Positions 1-10,397 of a DNA stretch of 64,000 nucleotides are shown in pieces (the first letter of the stretch is position 1; each line of letters begins with the position of its first letter). Origin of the DNA: Anabaena cylindrica PCC 7122 (GTDB lineage Bacteria; Cyanobacteriota; Cyanobacteriia; Cyanobacteriales; Nostocaceae); NCBI RefSeq assembly GCF_000317695.1, contig NC_019771.1:3600001-3664000 (forward strand), given 5' to 3'. Below the pieces are notes generated by a model, which worked only from the letters and a program-made list of their open reading frames with translations, did no database searches and had not been told where the DNA came from. The translations under genes and the position numbers were made by a program.

Positions 1-3000
1 ATGTTTCTTGCATTGCACCCAAGATTTCTACCCGTTTGATGGAATCAATCCCTAAGTCGGCTTCCATGTCCATGTCGAGTTCTAACATTTCGACTGGGTA
101 GCCTGTTTTTTCGCTGGTGATGTTTAACAGGGTTTGTCCTAAGTCGGCGTATTCGTTGCTGGGTACTAGGGATTGGGGACTAGGGACTGGGGACTGGGGA
201 CTGGGAAGAGGTAATTCTTCCCTTGCTTCCTCTACTTTCTTCTCTGTCACCTGTAACCTGTCACCTGTAACCTGTATTTCTTCTGTTAACCTGTCATCTG
301 TAACCTGTTTTTGCAGATACTCGACGACTTGACCAATGGTGCGTTTTTCTGAGAGTTCTTCTAAGTTTGGTTTGGGTAGGTTGGGGTATAACTCTTGCAG
401 CCCTCCTAATATTTCTACCCGTTTGATGGAATCAATCCCTAAGTCGGCTTCCATGTCCATGTCGAGTTCTAACATTTCGATGGGATAGCCTGTTTTTTCG
501 CTGGTGATGGCTAGGAGGTTTTTACCTATATCTTCAATATTTAGGTTGCTGGTTGCTGGTTCGGGAATTAACGCTACAGGTGCTACCGGCTCAGGTTGAG
601 TTTCAATAACTGGGGTAGGTTCTGCAATTTGAGGAGTGGGAATGGCTGCGATTACAGGTGCAGCTTTTTCAACTACTGGTTCTATTACTGGCTGAGTTTC
701 TACTATTTTGACGGTGGGAGGAACAACTGTTTCTGTAATGGTTGGTTCTGGGGACATCAACTCCCGCAGACTGTTGGTGTGTGTCTCTGTGAGTTGGGGA
801 GGAATTACAGGTTGTGTTGTGTCTGTACCAGCAATTAGTAGTGAGTATTCTTGTTGTATGAGTTGGAAAAAGTTTTTGGTGTATTCTACTTGTTCTTGTA
901 GATATTGTTCATGAATGCGGAGGGTTTCACCTTGTTGGTTGTGAAACTGCATCATGCTGCGCTCGAAGGTTTCCATCACAACTTGTTTAAGTTGGGCGGT
1001 TTCTGAAGTTTGATTATTTGTAAATAGGGCGTTTTGTTGTTGCATCAGTTGGAAAAACGTTTTGGCGTATTCCATTTGATGATTTAGGTAAGTTCCGTGA
1101 ATTTGTAAGTTATCACTTTGGTTGTGCTGAAACTGGTTCAGGAGGTTTTCTAAACTTTCCAGAACCTGTTGGAAGTTCATATTTTTGTCTGGTGTTTCCA
1201 TTTTCCCTCCTGGACGCTGTGCCACTGCATAACGTGCTGTAGTAGGTAATAATTCTTGAATTGCTTGATTTGAACGGGGCGCAGGAATCATCTGGGGCTG
1301 TTGGGGGGTGGTATTTACAGGTGTTTTTTTGTGTCCGTTACCGTTTCCATTTCCGTTATGACTGTTAATAGGAGTGGGGAGTGGGGAGTGTTGAACTTCT
1401 AAATCTTTTGACTCCTGAACTTCTAAACTCCTGATTTCCTGAACTCCTTTGATTTTGAAACCATCCTCTAGGGCTTCGGTGAAGGCGTTTCTGGTTTTTT
1501 CGGAAACGTAGTTAATACCGTTTAATTTGACGCTTAAGGTCTTTTTGGTGGCAGTTGGGGGGATGATTGGGGGTAGTTGGTAGGGGTCAAGATTGCTCAA
1601 AGCCATACCAATGACGCGCAGTTGGATTGCGGCTTCTCTGAGGGAGCGATCGCTATTCTTTTGAGTACTAGGATTCAGAGATACGGTAAGATGAGGGCGA
1701 TCGCCTAGGATATCTTTAACCAAGTTGGTGAGAATCCGTTTTGGCCCAAATTCTACGAAGCAATAACCACCAGCAGCGTAGATGTTTTCAATCTCTTGCT
1801 TGAATAGGACTGAACTGGAAAGGTGTCCTTCTAGAACTCTTTGGATTCCTGAAGGTTCTTGGGGATATTGTTTGCCGGTGACGTTGCTGAAAACGGGAAC
1901 TTTGGGATTTTGGAAATCGACTGACTTAGTAGCGATCGCAAATGATTTTTGAGCGAATGCAATCAAAGGTGTGTGGAACGCAGCGGAAACTGGTAACAAC
2001 ACAGCACCATAGCCCAATTCTCGGAACTTTTGCTGAATTTTCTTAATTTCAGCCGTTGGCCCTGCCAGGACAACTTGCGTGGGAGAATTGAAATTAGCGA
2101 TCGCAACTTGGGGAAAATGCCTCAGCACCGCTTCCACCTTAGTAATATCTTCCTTCACCGCCAACATACTACCCGCATCATGGTCTGGGTCTTTTGGTGC
2201 AGCCATCGCTTGACCTCTAGACTTAACCAAGAACAAATAATCCTCCTCAGTCAGCACTCCCGCCGCCCACAAAGCTGTCAATTCACCAAAACTATGTCCG
2301 GCAGCAAAATCTGATTTAAATCCAGCTTCTTGGAAGATAGAATACAATCCCGCACTAAAAACCCCAATCGCAGGTTGAGCATATTCTGTTCTTTGCAAAG
2401 CTGCAATTTGAGCAGTTTTTTCCTCTTCCTCAAAAGTTGGATTCGGGAAAACAATTTGCGAAATTGGCTGCAAATTATCCTTAATTAACAACCCATCCAT
2501 TTGCCCATACAGACGACGTAAAGCCGGGAAATTCATCACCGCTTCTCTACCCATTTCTAGGTATTGAGAACCTTGTCCAGAGAATAAAGCTACAACTTTT
2601 CCGCCTAATTCCATCCCTGAAGAACGGTAATAAATACCTTGAGGATGTTCCCAAGAAACTGCTGACGGCTTATTTTTTAGTAAATCAATACTAACTTTCA
2701 GTAACTTACAAGCTTCTTGCAGACTCTCAGCTACAAACCCAATTCTCGCCGCAGTTTGGGGAATAGTTAGAGATTGTGATTCTTGGATTAATTGCGAGTA
2801 ATGTCTTTCTCCCTCGTTAGATTGCAAATTATGGAAAGTTGCTTCTAACTTATTGATTAACTCACTGGGATTGGCAGCAAATAATAACATTTCACTAGCC
2901 GCGTTATGTAAACGATAAGCTTGTTTTTGTTCGGCTTCGTATTCTTCCAAAACAACGTGATAATTAGTCCCACCAAAACCAAAGGAACTCACCCCAGCCC

Positions 3001-4468
3001 TTCTTGGTGCTTCCCCTTCTGCCTTGATCCAAGGTCTAGTTTCTGTGTTTAAGTAAAACGAAGAATTTTGAATATCTAGTTTAGGATTTGGCTCAGTAAT
3101 ATTGATAGTTGGTGGCAAAATCTTGTGATGTAAAGCCAAGGCAGTTTTAATTAAACTTGCTGCACCTGCTGCGGCTTTTGTATGTCCAATTTGTGATTTT
3201 ACACTACCCAATGCAATATGCTGTTTCTTGTTGTCATATTGAGTCAAGAAATCTCGCAAAGATCCGAACTCTGTAGGATCTCCAGCCATTGTTCCTGTGC
3301 CATGTGCTTCCATCAAACCCACGGTAGCCGGAGAAAAACCAGCATCATTGTAAGCACGTTCTAAAGCTTTAACTTGTCCTTCTTTGCGAGGAGCATAAAT
3401 ACTCTTATAACGTCCATCGCTAGAAGTGCCAATACCTTTAATAACAGCATAGATTTTATCACCATCTCGTTCTGCATCTTCGAGACGTTTCAACACAATC
3501 ATGCCGATACCTTCACCTAACATCATGCCGTCAGATTTAGCATCGAAAGGTTTGACATTTTCGCTAGGAGTAACAGCAGGAGTTTTGCTAAAAGAAATAT
3601 AAGCCATGATGGTGTTATCGGTATCGACACCACCAGTCAGCATCATATCGCTACGATATTCAATTAGCTCGCTAATTGCCATCTTCAAAGCCCCGAAGGA
3701 ACTAGCACAAGCAGCATCAACTACGCAGTTTGTACCGCCAAAGTTGAGCCGATTAGCAATTCTACCAGCAACCACATTTGCTAACATTCCAGGGAAAGCA
3801 TTTTCATCCCATTTCACATAGGCAGTTTTGATTTTATCGACGATTACTTTAGTATCTTCGTCAGATAAACCACTACTTTTGAGAACTTTTTCCCAAATCG
3901 GATATTCTAACCTTGCAGATAGTGGAATTCCTAATTGCTTGGCTTGCGCTACACCTAAAATTACCCCCACATTCTCGCGGTTAAATTCACGAGATTCACT
4001 ATAACCAGCATCTTCCATTGCTTCTTTCGCAACTACTAAACTTAATAGTTGTGATACATCAGTAACTTCTAAAATGCTGGGAGGGATACCAAATTCCATC
4101 GGATTAAAATCAACTTCGGGGATAAATCCACCGCGTTTACAATAGGTTTTATCCTCTGGTGTTCTGGGGTTAGGATCGTAATAATCTTTGACGCTCCAAT
4201 GTGTATCAGGAACATCAGTAATACAGTCAGTTTTATTAACAATATTGCGCCAGTATTCCCGCAAATTTCTGGCTTTTGGTAATAAAGATGCCATACCGAC
4301 AATCGCTATCGGATTTTGTTGCAGTTGTCTATTAATTTTGTTAGTAGATATTGACGTTTCTGATTTCATTTGTTTTTCCTCTATAAACCTAATCAAATCC
4401 TTTTCACAACTGTTAATAAGGCTCTCTAACTCCGACAAGGCAGTATTAATTGAAGAAGCAGATATCAT
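1..4468 (-). CDS. hglE: Heterocyst glycolipid polyketide synthase HglE (PfaA-like), 3' end beyond the window
   Basis: Type I polyketide synthase of the PfaA/HglE family, which builds the long-chain fatty alcohol of heterocyst glycolipids. I translated the reverse strand from an ATG at 4468. A short helical leader of about 50 residues precedes a ketosynthase that begins with PIAIVGMA. Its active-site Cys254 lies in DAACASS, and HGTGT and GHTKAA histidine motifs follow. The acyltransferase carries GQGSQ and GHSFGE (Ser726). A long Gln/Pro-rich linker follows, then two acyl carrier protein domains with the phosphopantetheine serine in DSIKRVE (about Ser1347 and Ser1476). The second ACP is cut by the window edge, so later domains are unseen. 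No other in-frame start exists nearby (an upstream ATG at 4473 hits a stop at once). It is divergent from hgdB with 1.8 kb between them. Family assignment is firm; HglE rather than a paralogue rests on the neighbouring hgd and hglT genes. Confidence 0.93.
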   Translation of the reverse strand, partial: MISASSINTALSELESLINSCEKDLIRFIEEKQMKSETSISTNKINRQLQQNPIAIVGMASLLPKARNLREYWRNIVNKTDCITDVPDTHWSVKDYYDPNPRTPEDKTYCKRGGFIPEVDFNPMEFGIPPSILEVTDVSQLLSLVVAKEAMEDAGYSESREFNRENVGVILGVAQAKQLGIPLSARLEYPIWEKVLKSSGLSDEDTKVIVDKIKTAYVKWDENAFPGMLANVVAGRIANRLNFGGTNCVVDAACASSFGALKMAISELIEYRSDMMLTGGVDTDNTIMAYISFSKTPAVTPSENVKPFDAKSDGMMLGEGIGMIVLKRLEDAERDGDKIYAVIKGIGTSSDGRYKSIYAPRKEGQVKALERAYNDAGFSPATVGLMEAHGTGTMAGDPTEFGSLRDFLTQYDNKKQHIALGSVKSQIGHTKAAAGAASLIKTALALHHKILPPTINITEPNPKLDIQNSSFYLNTETRPWIKAEGEAPRRAGVSSFGFGGTNYHVVLEEYEAEQKQAYRLHNAASEMLLFAANPSELINKLEATFHNLQSNEGERHYSQLIQESQSLTIPQTAARIGFVAESLQEACKLLKVSIDLLKNKPSAVSWEHPQGIYYRSSGMELGGKVVALFSGQGSQYLEMGREAVMNFPALRRLYGQMDGLLIKDNLQPISQIVFPNPTFEEEEKTAQIAALQRTEYAQPAIGVFSAGLYSIFQEAGFKSDFAAGHSFGELTALWAAGVLTEEDYLFLVKSRGQAMAAPKDPDHDAGSMLAVKEDITKVEAVLRHFPQVAIANFNSPTQVVLAGPTAEIKKIQQKFRELGYGAVLLPVSAAFHTPLIAFAQKSFAIATKSVDFQNPKVPVFSNVTGKQYPQEPSGIQRVLEGHLSSSVLFKQEIENIYAAGGYCFVEFGPKRILTNLVKDILGDRPHLTVSLNPSTQKNSDRSLREAAIQLRVIGMALSNLDPYQLPPIIPPTATKKTLSVKLNGINYVSEKTRNAFTEALEDGFKIKGVQEIRSLEVQESKDLEVQHSPLPTPINSHNGNGNGNGHKKTPVNTTPQQPQMIPAPRSNQAIQELLPTTARYAVAQRPGGKMETPDKNMNFQQVLESLENLLNQFQHNQSDNLQIHGTYLNHQMEYAKTFFQLMQQQNALFTNNQTSETAQLKQVVMETFERSMMQFHNQQGETLRIHEQYLQEQVEYTKNFFQLIQQEYSLLIAGTDTTQPVIPPQLTETHTNSLRELMSPEPTITETVVPPTVKIVETQPVIEPVVEKAAPVIAAIPTPQIAEPTPVIETQPEPVAPVALIPEPATSNLNIEDIGKNLLAITSEKTGYPIEMLELDMDMEADLGIDSIKRVEILGGLQELYPNLPKPNLEELSEKRTIGQVVEYLQKQVTDDRLTEEIQVTGDRLQVTEKKVEEAREELPLPSPQSPVPSPQSLVPSNEYADLGQTLLNITSEKTGYPVEMLELDMDMEADLGIDSIKRVEILGAMQET
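168..313. repeat. Heptanucleotide-type tandem repeats inside the inter-ACP linker of hglE
   Basis: Two arrays lie side by side. On the plus strand the first repeats ggggact-like units (168-208) and the second repeats a cacctgtaac-like unit (about 247-313). Both sit in frame between the two ACP domains and are translated on the minus strand as low-complexity Pro/Ser/Gln and Val/Thr/Asp/Arg stretches. Short tandem repeats like these are usually intergenic in Nostocales. Confidence 0.8.
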
Positions 4469-6277
4469 GGCATAGACTAATTTTGAGTACTGTGAATTGT
4501 TTAGTTACAGTAAATTCTGTTGCCTAGAAGTGATGAAGCCACCTCTTTTTATCAGCAGTTAGCTATCCTATCTGCGTAATAACCAAGGTTTTTCCCAATC
4601 AACACCACACTGTAAATTCTGCCTTAACTGAACATCTAAATAATTGGTATTTTGGGTTTTTGAGGCGATTTGGAAACACTGTAATGCTGTAAAAATACTA
4701 TACAAAGTTGTCTTCCCTTTTCTTCTTTTGTCAGAGACGCTATGCTTAAAGCCTGTGGCATATCCCAAAGGATGAGTTTATTTACAGGACTTACACAACG
4801 CTACACAAACGACTCCTGATATTGTGGAAGCTGGTAAAAAATTCTGGGCTTGTTTTAGGTACTAAATTAGTGAACCGTATCCAATCATCATGGTAAGGAT
4901 TTTGAGTGATTTTATGCCAATGGCATTAAGGAAAGAGAAGAGTAGAGTTGAAAATAGAAATGTGTATTTTTTCTCACCATTTGGATGATCTAGCTTCACT
5001 ACAGGAACGTAATTAGTGTTAATTACAACGTTATCTGTTTTGCTCAATACCGTAGCCAGTTTTACCACCCAGGATAATATATTGTATGCGATTCAACCAA
5101 TAAAAGCTGCCAAGTTCGTTACAGAAATAACATCACATTTAATCTCAATTCATGTAACCAGAAAAAATACTGAAATGGTTTTCTTGTCATCATCATCTAG
5201 CTCTATTTTAGTATTTTTTCCTTTTTACTTTCCATTAACTGACTAATGCCTTCGAGCTTTTAAATAGTGAATTAATACAAAGACTAGCACAGCTTATAGA
5301 AATTGAATAGTTCATTTAAAGTAAGTTTAGGAAAAAATATTTTGTTAATTTACTTAATTTTGAAAGACTAATCCATATAATCGTATAATCTTTGACTAGG
5401 TTTTGTACGGTTTGAGTTTTGGGGATTCCGTATGTTTTAGAGGTTTTTCATTGAAAAATAAAGCCTTATAGATAGATTGTCTAGGAAATCACAAATCATT
5501 AAATACACATTCGAGGCGTTTGAACATAAATATCTTTTTTCTCAGAGAAACATCATAATTAGGGTTAATTTTTTGATGAATTTATAAGATAACTCACTTT
5601 AATACTCAAATTAGTTATTTATAAAGCAAATATTAATTTGGCGGATGTGATGACTTCAACATCAACGATGTAACTTGTGAGGAAATCTGTATATTTAAGC
5701 ATTCTCAAGGATTGTTTGCTAAGAAAAATACAGATTTAATAGTTGATTTATGAGCTTGTAATGTAATATCCCATCAGCAATAGATAGTTTTCGTTGGGTT
5801 TTGAGTACAAATATGATTTCTATTCTTATGTCAAGGTATTCCAATTTATTTAGTTGACAAAATCAACTTTTTTGGGCAAAATTAAATATAAGTTTATCCC
5901 GGTTTTTCTAGATGATCACAACAGAGCTTCATTACATCTAGAATTGAAATTTTAAGTTAGCGCTAAGGTATTTGACGCTACTTTATAAAACTCCGATTAA
6001 GGATAAAACTAAGGATACTCAAAAGTAATATTACTGTTGATTTAGCTGCTGTTCATGTTATCTTTGGCAGCTACTCAGTCTATCCACTTGCGGACACTAA
6101 AACTATTCAGGATAATTTTTTTAGGTAATCTGTGGAGCCATCTATGATCAATGACTCCTTGATGATACAGACACCCAAATTTATCCGTGTAATCAATCCG
6201 AAATCTAAAATTATCTGACATTGAACTGATATAGGTATCACAACTATCCCCGAACAGAAAATACTTGGAATAAAAAT
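4469..6277. other. 1.8-kb gene-free divergent intergenic region (hglE / hgdB)
   Basis: AT-rich DNA between two divergent glycolipid genes. It contains only short open frames with no recognisable composition. A minus-strand frame at 4568-4768 has a protein-like end (…VDWEKPWLLRR) and could be a relic, but I do not recognise it. A decayed copy of the aggacttacgca repeat end occurs near 4791. The region should hold the promoters of both hglE and hgdB. I searched by eye for the NtcA pattern GTA-N8-TAC and found no convincing match. Confidence 0.6.
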
Positions 6278-7486
6278 ATGGCAGAAAACAAAGAAAGCCA
6301 ACTATTGAAAAAAACTGCTATGAAATGGAAAATAATTTTGGCTGCGTCTATTACGTTAGCTGCTGGTTTCGCATCTTTTTACAGTTTTTCTCAATTGAAG
6401 ACGCAACCTAATTCTCAGCTACAGTCTTCCTCAGTTGCTTCTCCTCAAACAACTCCTGGCAAAGTTGCTGTAACTGCTTTGGGAAGATTGCAACCAAAAG
6501 GTAAAATTACTTATTTATCTGCTCCTAATTCTATCAACGGTGTGCGTGTCGAAAAACTATTGATAGCTGAAGGAGACGAAGTTAAACAGGGACAAATATT
6601 AGCTTATTTAGATGACTATGCTCGTTCTAAAACTGCTATCAAACAAGCTTTTGACAAACTACTAATTGCTAAATCTAAACTAACTCAGGTAAAAGCTGGG
6701 GCTAAACCAGGTGATATTAATGCTCAAAAAGCCACCGTCACTCGTTTAGATTCACAATTAAAAGGTGATATTGCGGCTCAAGTAGCAGCAATTAACCGCA
6801 TCCAAGCAGAAGTAAATAATGCTCAAACCGAGAGCGATCGCTATCAACAATTATATAAAGACGGCGCAGTTTCTGCTTCCATAGCAGATAGCAGGGCTTT
6901 ACAACTCAAAATAACACAACAACAGTTAACAGAAGCCAAAGCTTCTCTTATACGTACTCAAGACACTCTGAAAGATCAAATTAAGGAAGCAAACGCTAGA
7001 CTCAACAGCATTAAAGAAGTACGTAGTGTAGATGTTCAGTTAGCAGAAAGTGAAGTCAAAAGTGCTAACACTGCTATTCAACAAGCCAAAGCAGACCACG
7101 ATTTAACTTACATCAAATCCCCCATAGATGCCAGAGTCTTGAAAATTCATGCCAAAAATGGTGAAGTAATCGCTACATCTGGTTTTGCTGAACTTGGTAA
7201 AATATCGGAAATGAATGTGATTGCTGAAGTTTATCAAACTGATATTCAAAAAGTACGGGTTGGTCAAAAAGCTATGATCACTAGCCCAGCTTTTCCTGAC
7301 AAAATACAGGGAACAGTGAAGGAAGTTGGTTGGCAAGTTGACAAACAAAGCATCTTTAGCATTAACCCCTATTCAGATACAGACCGCAGAATCATTGAAG
7401 TCAAAATATCAATTGATAGCCCTGCTGATATTCAAAAGGTATCTCGTTTCACCAATTTGCAAGTAGACGTTGCTATTCAAATCTAG
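6278..7486 (+). CDS. hgdB: HgdB, HlyD/DevB-type membrane fusion protein
   Basis: Periplasmic adaptor (membrane fusion protein) of a DevBCA-like exporter that, with a TolC-type outer-membrane channel, moves heterocyst glycolipids or related envelope material. The 402-residue protein has one N-terminal membrane anchor (about residues 16-36), a lipoyl/HlyD half domain with VEKLLIAEGDEVKQG, a long alpha-helical hairpin rich in Gln/Ala/Lys (about 110-270), the second lipoyl half (KSPIDARVLKI) and a beta-barrel domain. The ATG at 6278 is the first; residue 16 is an alternative Met. hgdC follows after 95 bases. In Anabaena PCC 7120 the homologous pair HgdB-HgdC is needed for a normal glycolipid layer. 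The name rests on the full local gene order rather than on this protein alone. Confidence 0.88.
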   Translation: MAENKESQLLKKTAMKWKIILAASITLAAGFASFYSFSQLKTQPNSQLQSSSVASPQTTPGKVAVTALGRLQPKGKITYLSAPNSINGVRVEKLLIAEGDEVKQGQILAYLDDYARSKTAIKQAFDKLLIAKSKLTQVKAGAKPGDINAQKATVTRLDSQLKGDIAAQVAAINRIQAEVNNAQTESDRYQQLYKDGAVSASIADSRALQLKITQQQLTEAKASLIRTQDTLKDQIKEANARLNSIKEVRSVDVQLAESEVKSANTAIQQAKADHDLTYIKSPIDARVLKIHAKNGEVIATSGFAELGKISEMNVIAEVYQTDIQKVRVGQKAMITSPAFPDKIQGTVKEVGWQVDKQSIFSINPYSDTDRRIIEVKISIDSPADIQKVSRFTNLQVDVAIQI

Positions 7487-7581
7487 TCATTAGCGAGATA
7501 AGGAATAGGAAAAGATGGAGATATGGGAATATCAATCACCCACATACCACTTACTAATGACTAACAACTAAAGACAAATAT

Positions 7582-8760
7582 ATGAATATCAAAATTCCTT
7601 TAGCATGGCTACAGTTAGTCCAGCAAAAAGTACGTTTTGTCGTAGCTGTAGCCGGAATTGCTTTTATTGTGCTGTTGATGTTTATTCAACTAGGGTTTCA
7701 AGATGCACTTTATTCTAGTGCTACAGCATTACATCAAAACCTCAAAGGTGATTTATTTTTAGTTAGTTCTCAATATAAATCTTTGACCTCAAATCAAAGT
7801 TTTTCTCGGATTCGTTTACATCAAACATTAGGGTTTGATGGTGTAGAGTCTGTGAGTTCAATGTACTTGCAATTTGCCAAATTAAAAAATCCTGCAACTG
7901 GTGAAAAATATTCAATATACGTAATTGGTTTTGATCCAGGAAAACCAGTCATGAATATCCCCGAACTTGAGCAGAATTTAGATAAACTCAAAATTCCTGA
8001 TGTCATGCTATTTGACAGAGATTCTCGACCAGAATTTGGGCCAATAGCAGAAAAATTTCAGCGCGGTGACACGGAACAAACAATCGAAATTTTTCCTTTT
8101 GATGCCGCAAGAGGTTATCGAGTTCGAGTAGGTGGTTTATTCAGTTTAGGGCCTTCCTTTGGTGTAGATGGCAATTTGATTGTGAGTGACTCAACTTTTT
8201 TGAGGATAAATCCTAATAGTCGTCCTGTAGAAAAGATAGATGTAGGTATTATTAAACTCAAATCTGGCGTTGATGCAAATAAGATTTTAGCAAATTTGAA
8301 AGCAAGTTTACCCAATGATGTGCAGATTTTTACTCGTCAAGGCTTTATTGACTTTGAAAAACAATATTGGTCTGTAAGAACTCCTATTGGTTTCATTCTT
8401 AATCTCATGTTAACAATGGCTTCTGTGGTTGGTGTGGTGATAGTTTATCAAATTTTATATAGCAATATAGCCACTCAATTTATTGCCTATGCAACCTTAA
8501 AAGCTATTGGTTATGCTAATGGCTATTTATTAAATGTGGTTTTTCAACAGGCGTTAATCTTGGCAATATTATCTTATATACCAGGGTTTATTGTTTCCTT
8601 GATGCTATATGATTTTGCCATGAAATCGACTAAGCTACCTATCATTATGACTCCTAATAATGGACTAATTGTCTTAACATCTACGGTTTTAATTTGTATA
8701 ACTTCTGGAGCATTAGCTATTAATAAACTGCGCTCCGCAGACCCGGCTGATATTTTCTAG
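7582..8760 (+). CDS. hgdC: HgdC, DevC/FtsX-type ABC permease
   Basis: Inner-membrane subunit of a DevBCA-like exporter, 392 residues. It has the MacB/FtsX layout: an N-terminal membrane helix at about residues 17-38 (VRFVVAVAGIAFIVLLM), a large periplasmic domain (about 40-260), then three C-terminal membrane helices (about 268-292, 316-340 and 355-380). It ends with the KLRSADPADIF tail typical of DevC proteins. It lies 95 bases after hgdB. The usual third gene, a DevA-type ATPase, is missing here; the next gene is an epimerase. The ATPase must come from elsewhere or be shared with another DevBCA system. Confidence 0.9.
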   Translation: MNIKIPLAWLQLVQQKVRFVVAVAGIAFIVLLMFIQLGFQDALYSSATALHQNLKGDLFLVSSQYKSLTSNQSFSRIRLHQTLGFDGVESVSSMYLQFAKLKNPATGEKYSIYVIGFDPGKPVMNIPELEQNLDKLKIPDVMLFDRDSRPEFGPIAEKFQRGDTEQTIEIFPFDAARGYRVRVGGLFSLGPSFGVDGNLIVSDSTFLRINPNSRPVEKIDVGIIKLKSGVDANKILANLKASLPNDVQIFTRQGFIDFEKQYWSVRTPIGFILNLMLTMASVVGVVIVYQILYSNIATQFIAYATLKAIGYANGYLLNVVFQQALILAILSYIPGFIVSLMLYDFAMKSTKLPIIMTPNNGLIVLTSTVLICITSGALAINKLRSADPADIF

Positions 8761-8978
8761 TCAATCTAGCATAAATTCAGTAATTTAATTGAAATAAGTT
8801 CAGAATGTCTTTCAAATGGAGATTCAAACCCTACCTGAAAGGTAGCAGTGGGGGGCTTGTGACCCTTTCTCTCTGTCAGTCGCCAGAACTTCAGTATGTC
8901 CTCCCATCTAGGATTCTCCTGAACTTCTGAACTCCTGTATTCTTCTTTGTCAACATATTTACCCATCAATATTGTACT

Positions 8979-9983
8979 ATGAATCTTCACAGCCAAACTC
9001 TTCTAATCACTGGCATTGATGAATTTATCGGCTTACGTGCAGCCGAGTTAGCGATCGCTCAAGGAATGAAAGTACGAGGCTTACAAAGTTCTTCAGCGCA
9101 GAATAAAAATCTCCAAAATTTAGGAGTTGAAATCATTGTTGGTAGTATCACTGATGCAAAAGTTGCCCAACAGGCTTGCCAAGGAGTCGATATTGTTCTA
9201 CATACCACTCAACTTGCTGAAGAAGCTGGAGAACTGAAGAATTTTCGTGAGATAAATGTTGGTGGTACTCTCAATATAGCTAAAGCTGCAAAGCAATCTG
9301 GTGTCAAAACATTTGTACATCTTTCTAGTGTTTTAGTGTATGGCTTTGACTATGCCGATAATGTTACAGAATCAGGGTTACTATCTGGAGATAATAATCC
9401 TTATTGTCAAACAAAAATTGAAGCGGAAACAGAACTATTAAAATTAAATTCACCATCAGATTTTGGTGTTATCATTATCCGTCCTGGAGATGTTTATGGG
9501 CCAGGAAGTATTCCTTGGATAGTACGACCAGTTTTGATGATGCGACAAAAATTATTTGCTTATGCAAATGATGGTAAGGGAGTCATGAATCATCTCTATA
9601 TAGATAATTTGATTGATGCCATTTTCTTAGCTATGGAAAAGGAAAGCTATGGCGAAATTTTTAATATCACAGATGGAGAAAAAACTTCCTGGAAAGAGTA
9701 TTTTATTCACTTAGCAGCAATGGAAAATTTACCTGCACCGATGTCTCTTCCTAAAGAAGAAATGAAGTTGTTTCTTCGTGTGCGTCACCAAGGACAAAAG
9801 CTGTTTCGTAAAAAAGCCGATATTCTTCCTGAGTCTGTTGATTTCATGAGTCGTCCCTATGCTTATTCTATTGCTAAAGCTGAAAATATCTTAAACTATA
9901 AACCCAAAGTTGACCTAGAAGAGGGAATGCGACGTACACATGAGTGGTTGCAAAAAACTGATCTTCAAAAATTAATGAAATAA
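8979..9983 (+). CDS. hgdA: HgdA, extended SDR NAD-dependent epimerase
   Basis: NAD(P)-binding epimerase of the extended short-chain dehydrogenase family. The Anabaena homologue HgdA is described as a UDP-galactose 4-epimerase that affects the heterocyst glycolipid mixture. The 334-residue protein shows an N-terminal Rossmann beta-strand, catalytic YCQTK (Y-x3-K), the serine segment HLSSVLVYG and the RPGDVYGPG substrate loop. The nucleotide-binding glycine motif is unusual: it reads TGIDEFIG rather than the common GATGFIG, so one or two of the conserved glycines are replaced. It follows hgdC by 218 bases, so it may be in the same transcript or have its own promoter. Function is inferred from family and neighbours. 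Confidence 0.85.
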   Translation: MNLHSQTLLITGIDEFIGLRAAELAIAQGMKVRGLQSSSAQNKNLQNLGVEIIVGSITDAKVAQQACQGVDIVLHTTQLAEEAGELKNFREINVGGTLNIAKAAKQSGVKTFVHLSSVLVYGFDYADNVTESGLLSGDNNPYCQTKIEAETELLKLNSPSDFGVIIIRPGDVYGPGSIPWIVRPVLMMRQKLFAYANDGKGVMNHLYIDNLIDAIFLAMEKESYGEIFNITDGEKTSWKEYFIHLAAMENLPAPMSLPKEEMKLFLRVRHQGQKLFRKKADILPESVDFMSRPYAYSIAKAENILNYKPKVDLEEGMRRTHEWLQKTDLQKLMK

Positions 9984-10397
9984 TTTTTTGTTAATCAGAT
10001 AATGCATCTACACTTTTTACATTTGAGGCACGCTACAAGAGACTAAAAACCATTCATTATATTTCGTCTTTTCCATTAATGCGTAATAGTGATGTTTGAA
10101 AATTTATGCTTATATTGATATCTCCATAATCCACCTAACAAAGGAGAAATAACTTTTTTAAAGTCCTCCTTTCTAAGGAAGATTTAGGAGAATCTGAAAC
10201 TTTCAACACATCAGCTATTACGTTTCAAAACTCTCTAATTCCCATACATAATTATGCTTGAAAAATAATACCTCCTCAGGATAGTTATCAAAATGTGGAT
10301 GGAATTTTATGATTAAGAGTTGATGTAGGATTTCTATATGTAGCTTTTATTCAAGTACTTAAGTATATCAATCTTACCTGGATACAACTATCAGCTT
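9984..10397. other. Gene-free spacer between hgdA and the DUF2141 gene
   Basis: AT-rich. It holds one imperfect hairpin built from aaaggag and ctccttt (about 10140-10173). It is followed by a decayed copy of a small dispersed repeat (tctaaggaagatttaggag). No ORF or RNA gene recognised. Confidence 0.5.

Noticed and set aside
4862..5246. Short frames on both strands in the hglE-hgdB spacer
   Set aside because: AT-rich chance frames with no good start signal or family features.
4500..6270. NtcA-binding sites for the glycolipid genes
   Set aside because: No GTA-N8-TAC match with the expected spacing and -10 element was found by eye.
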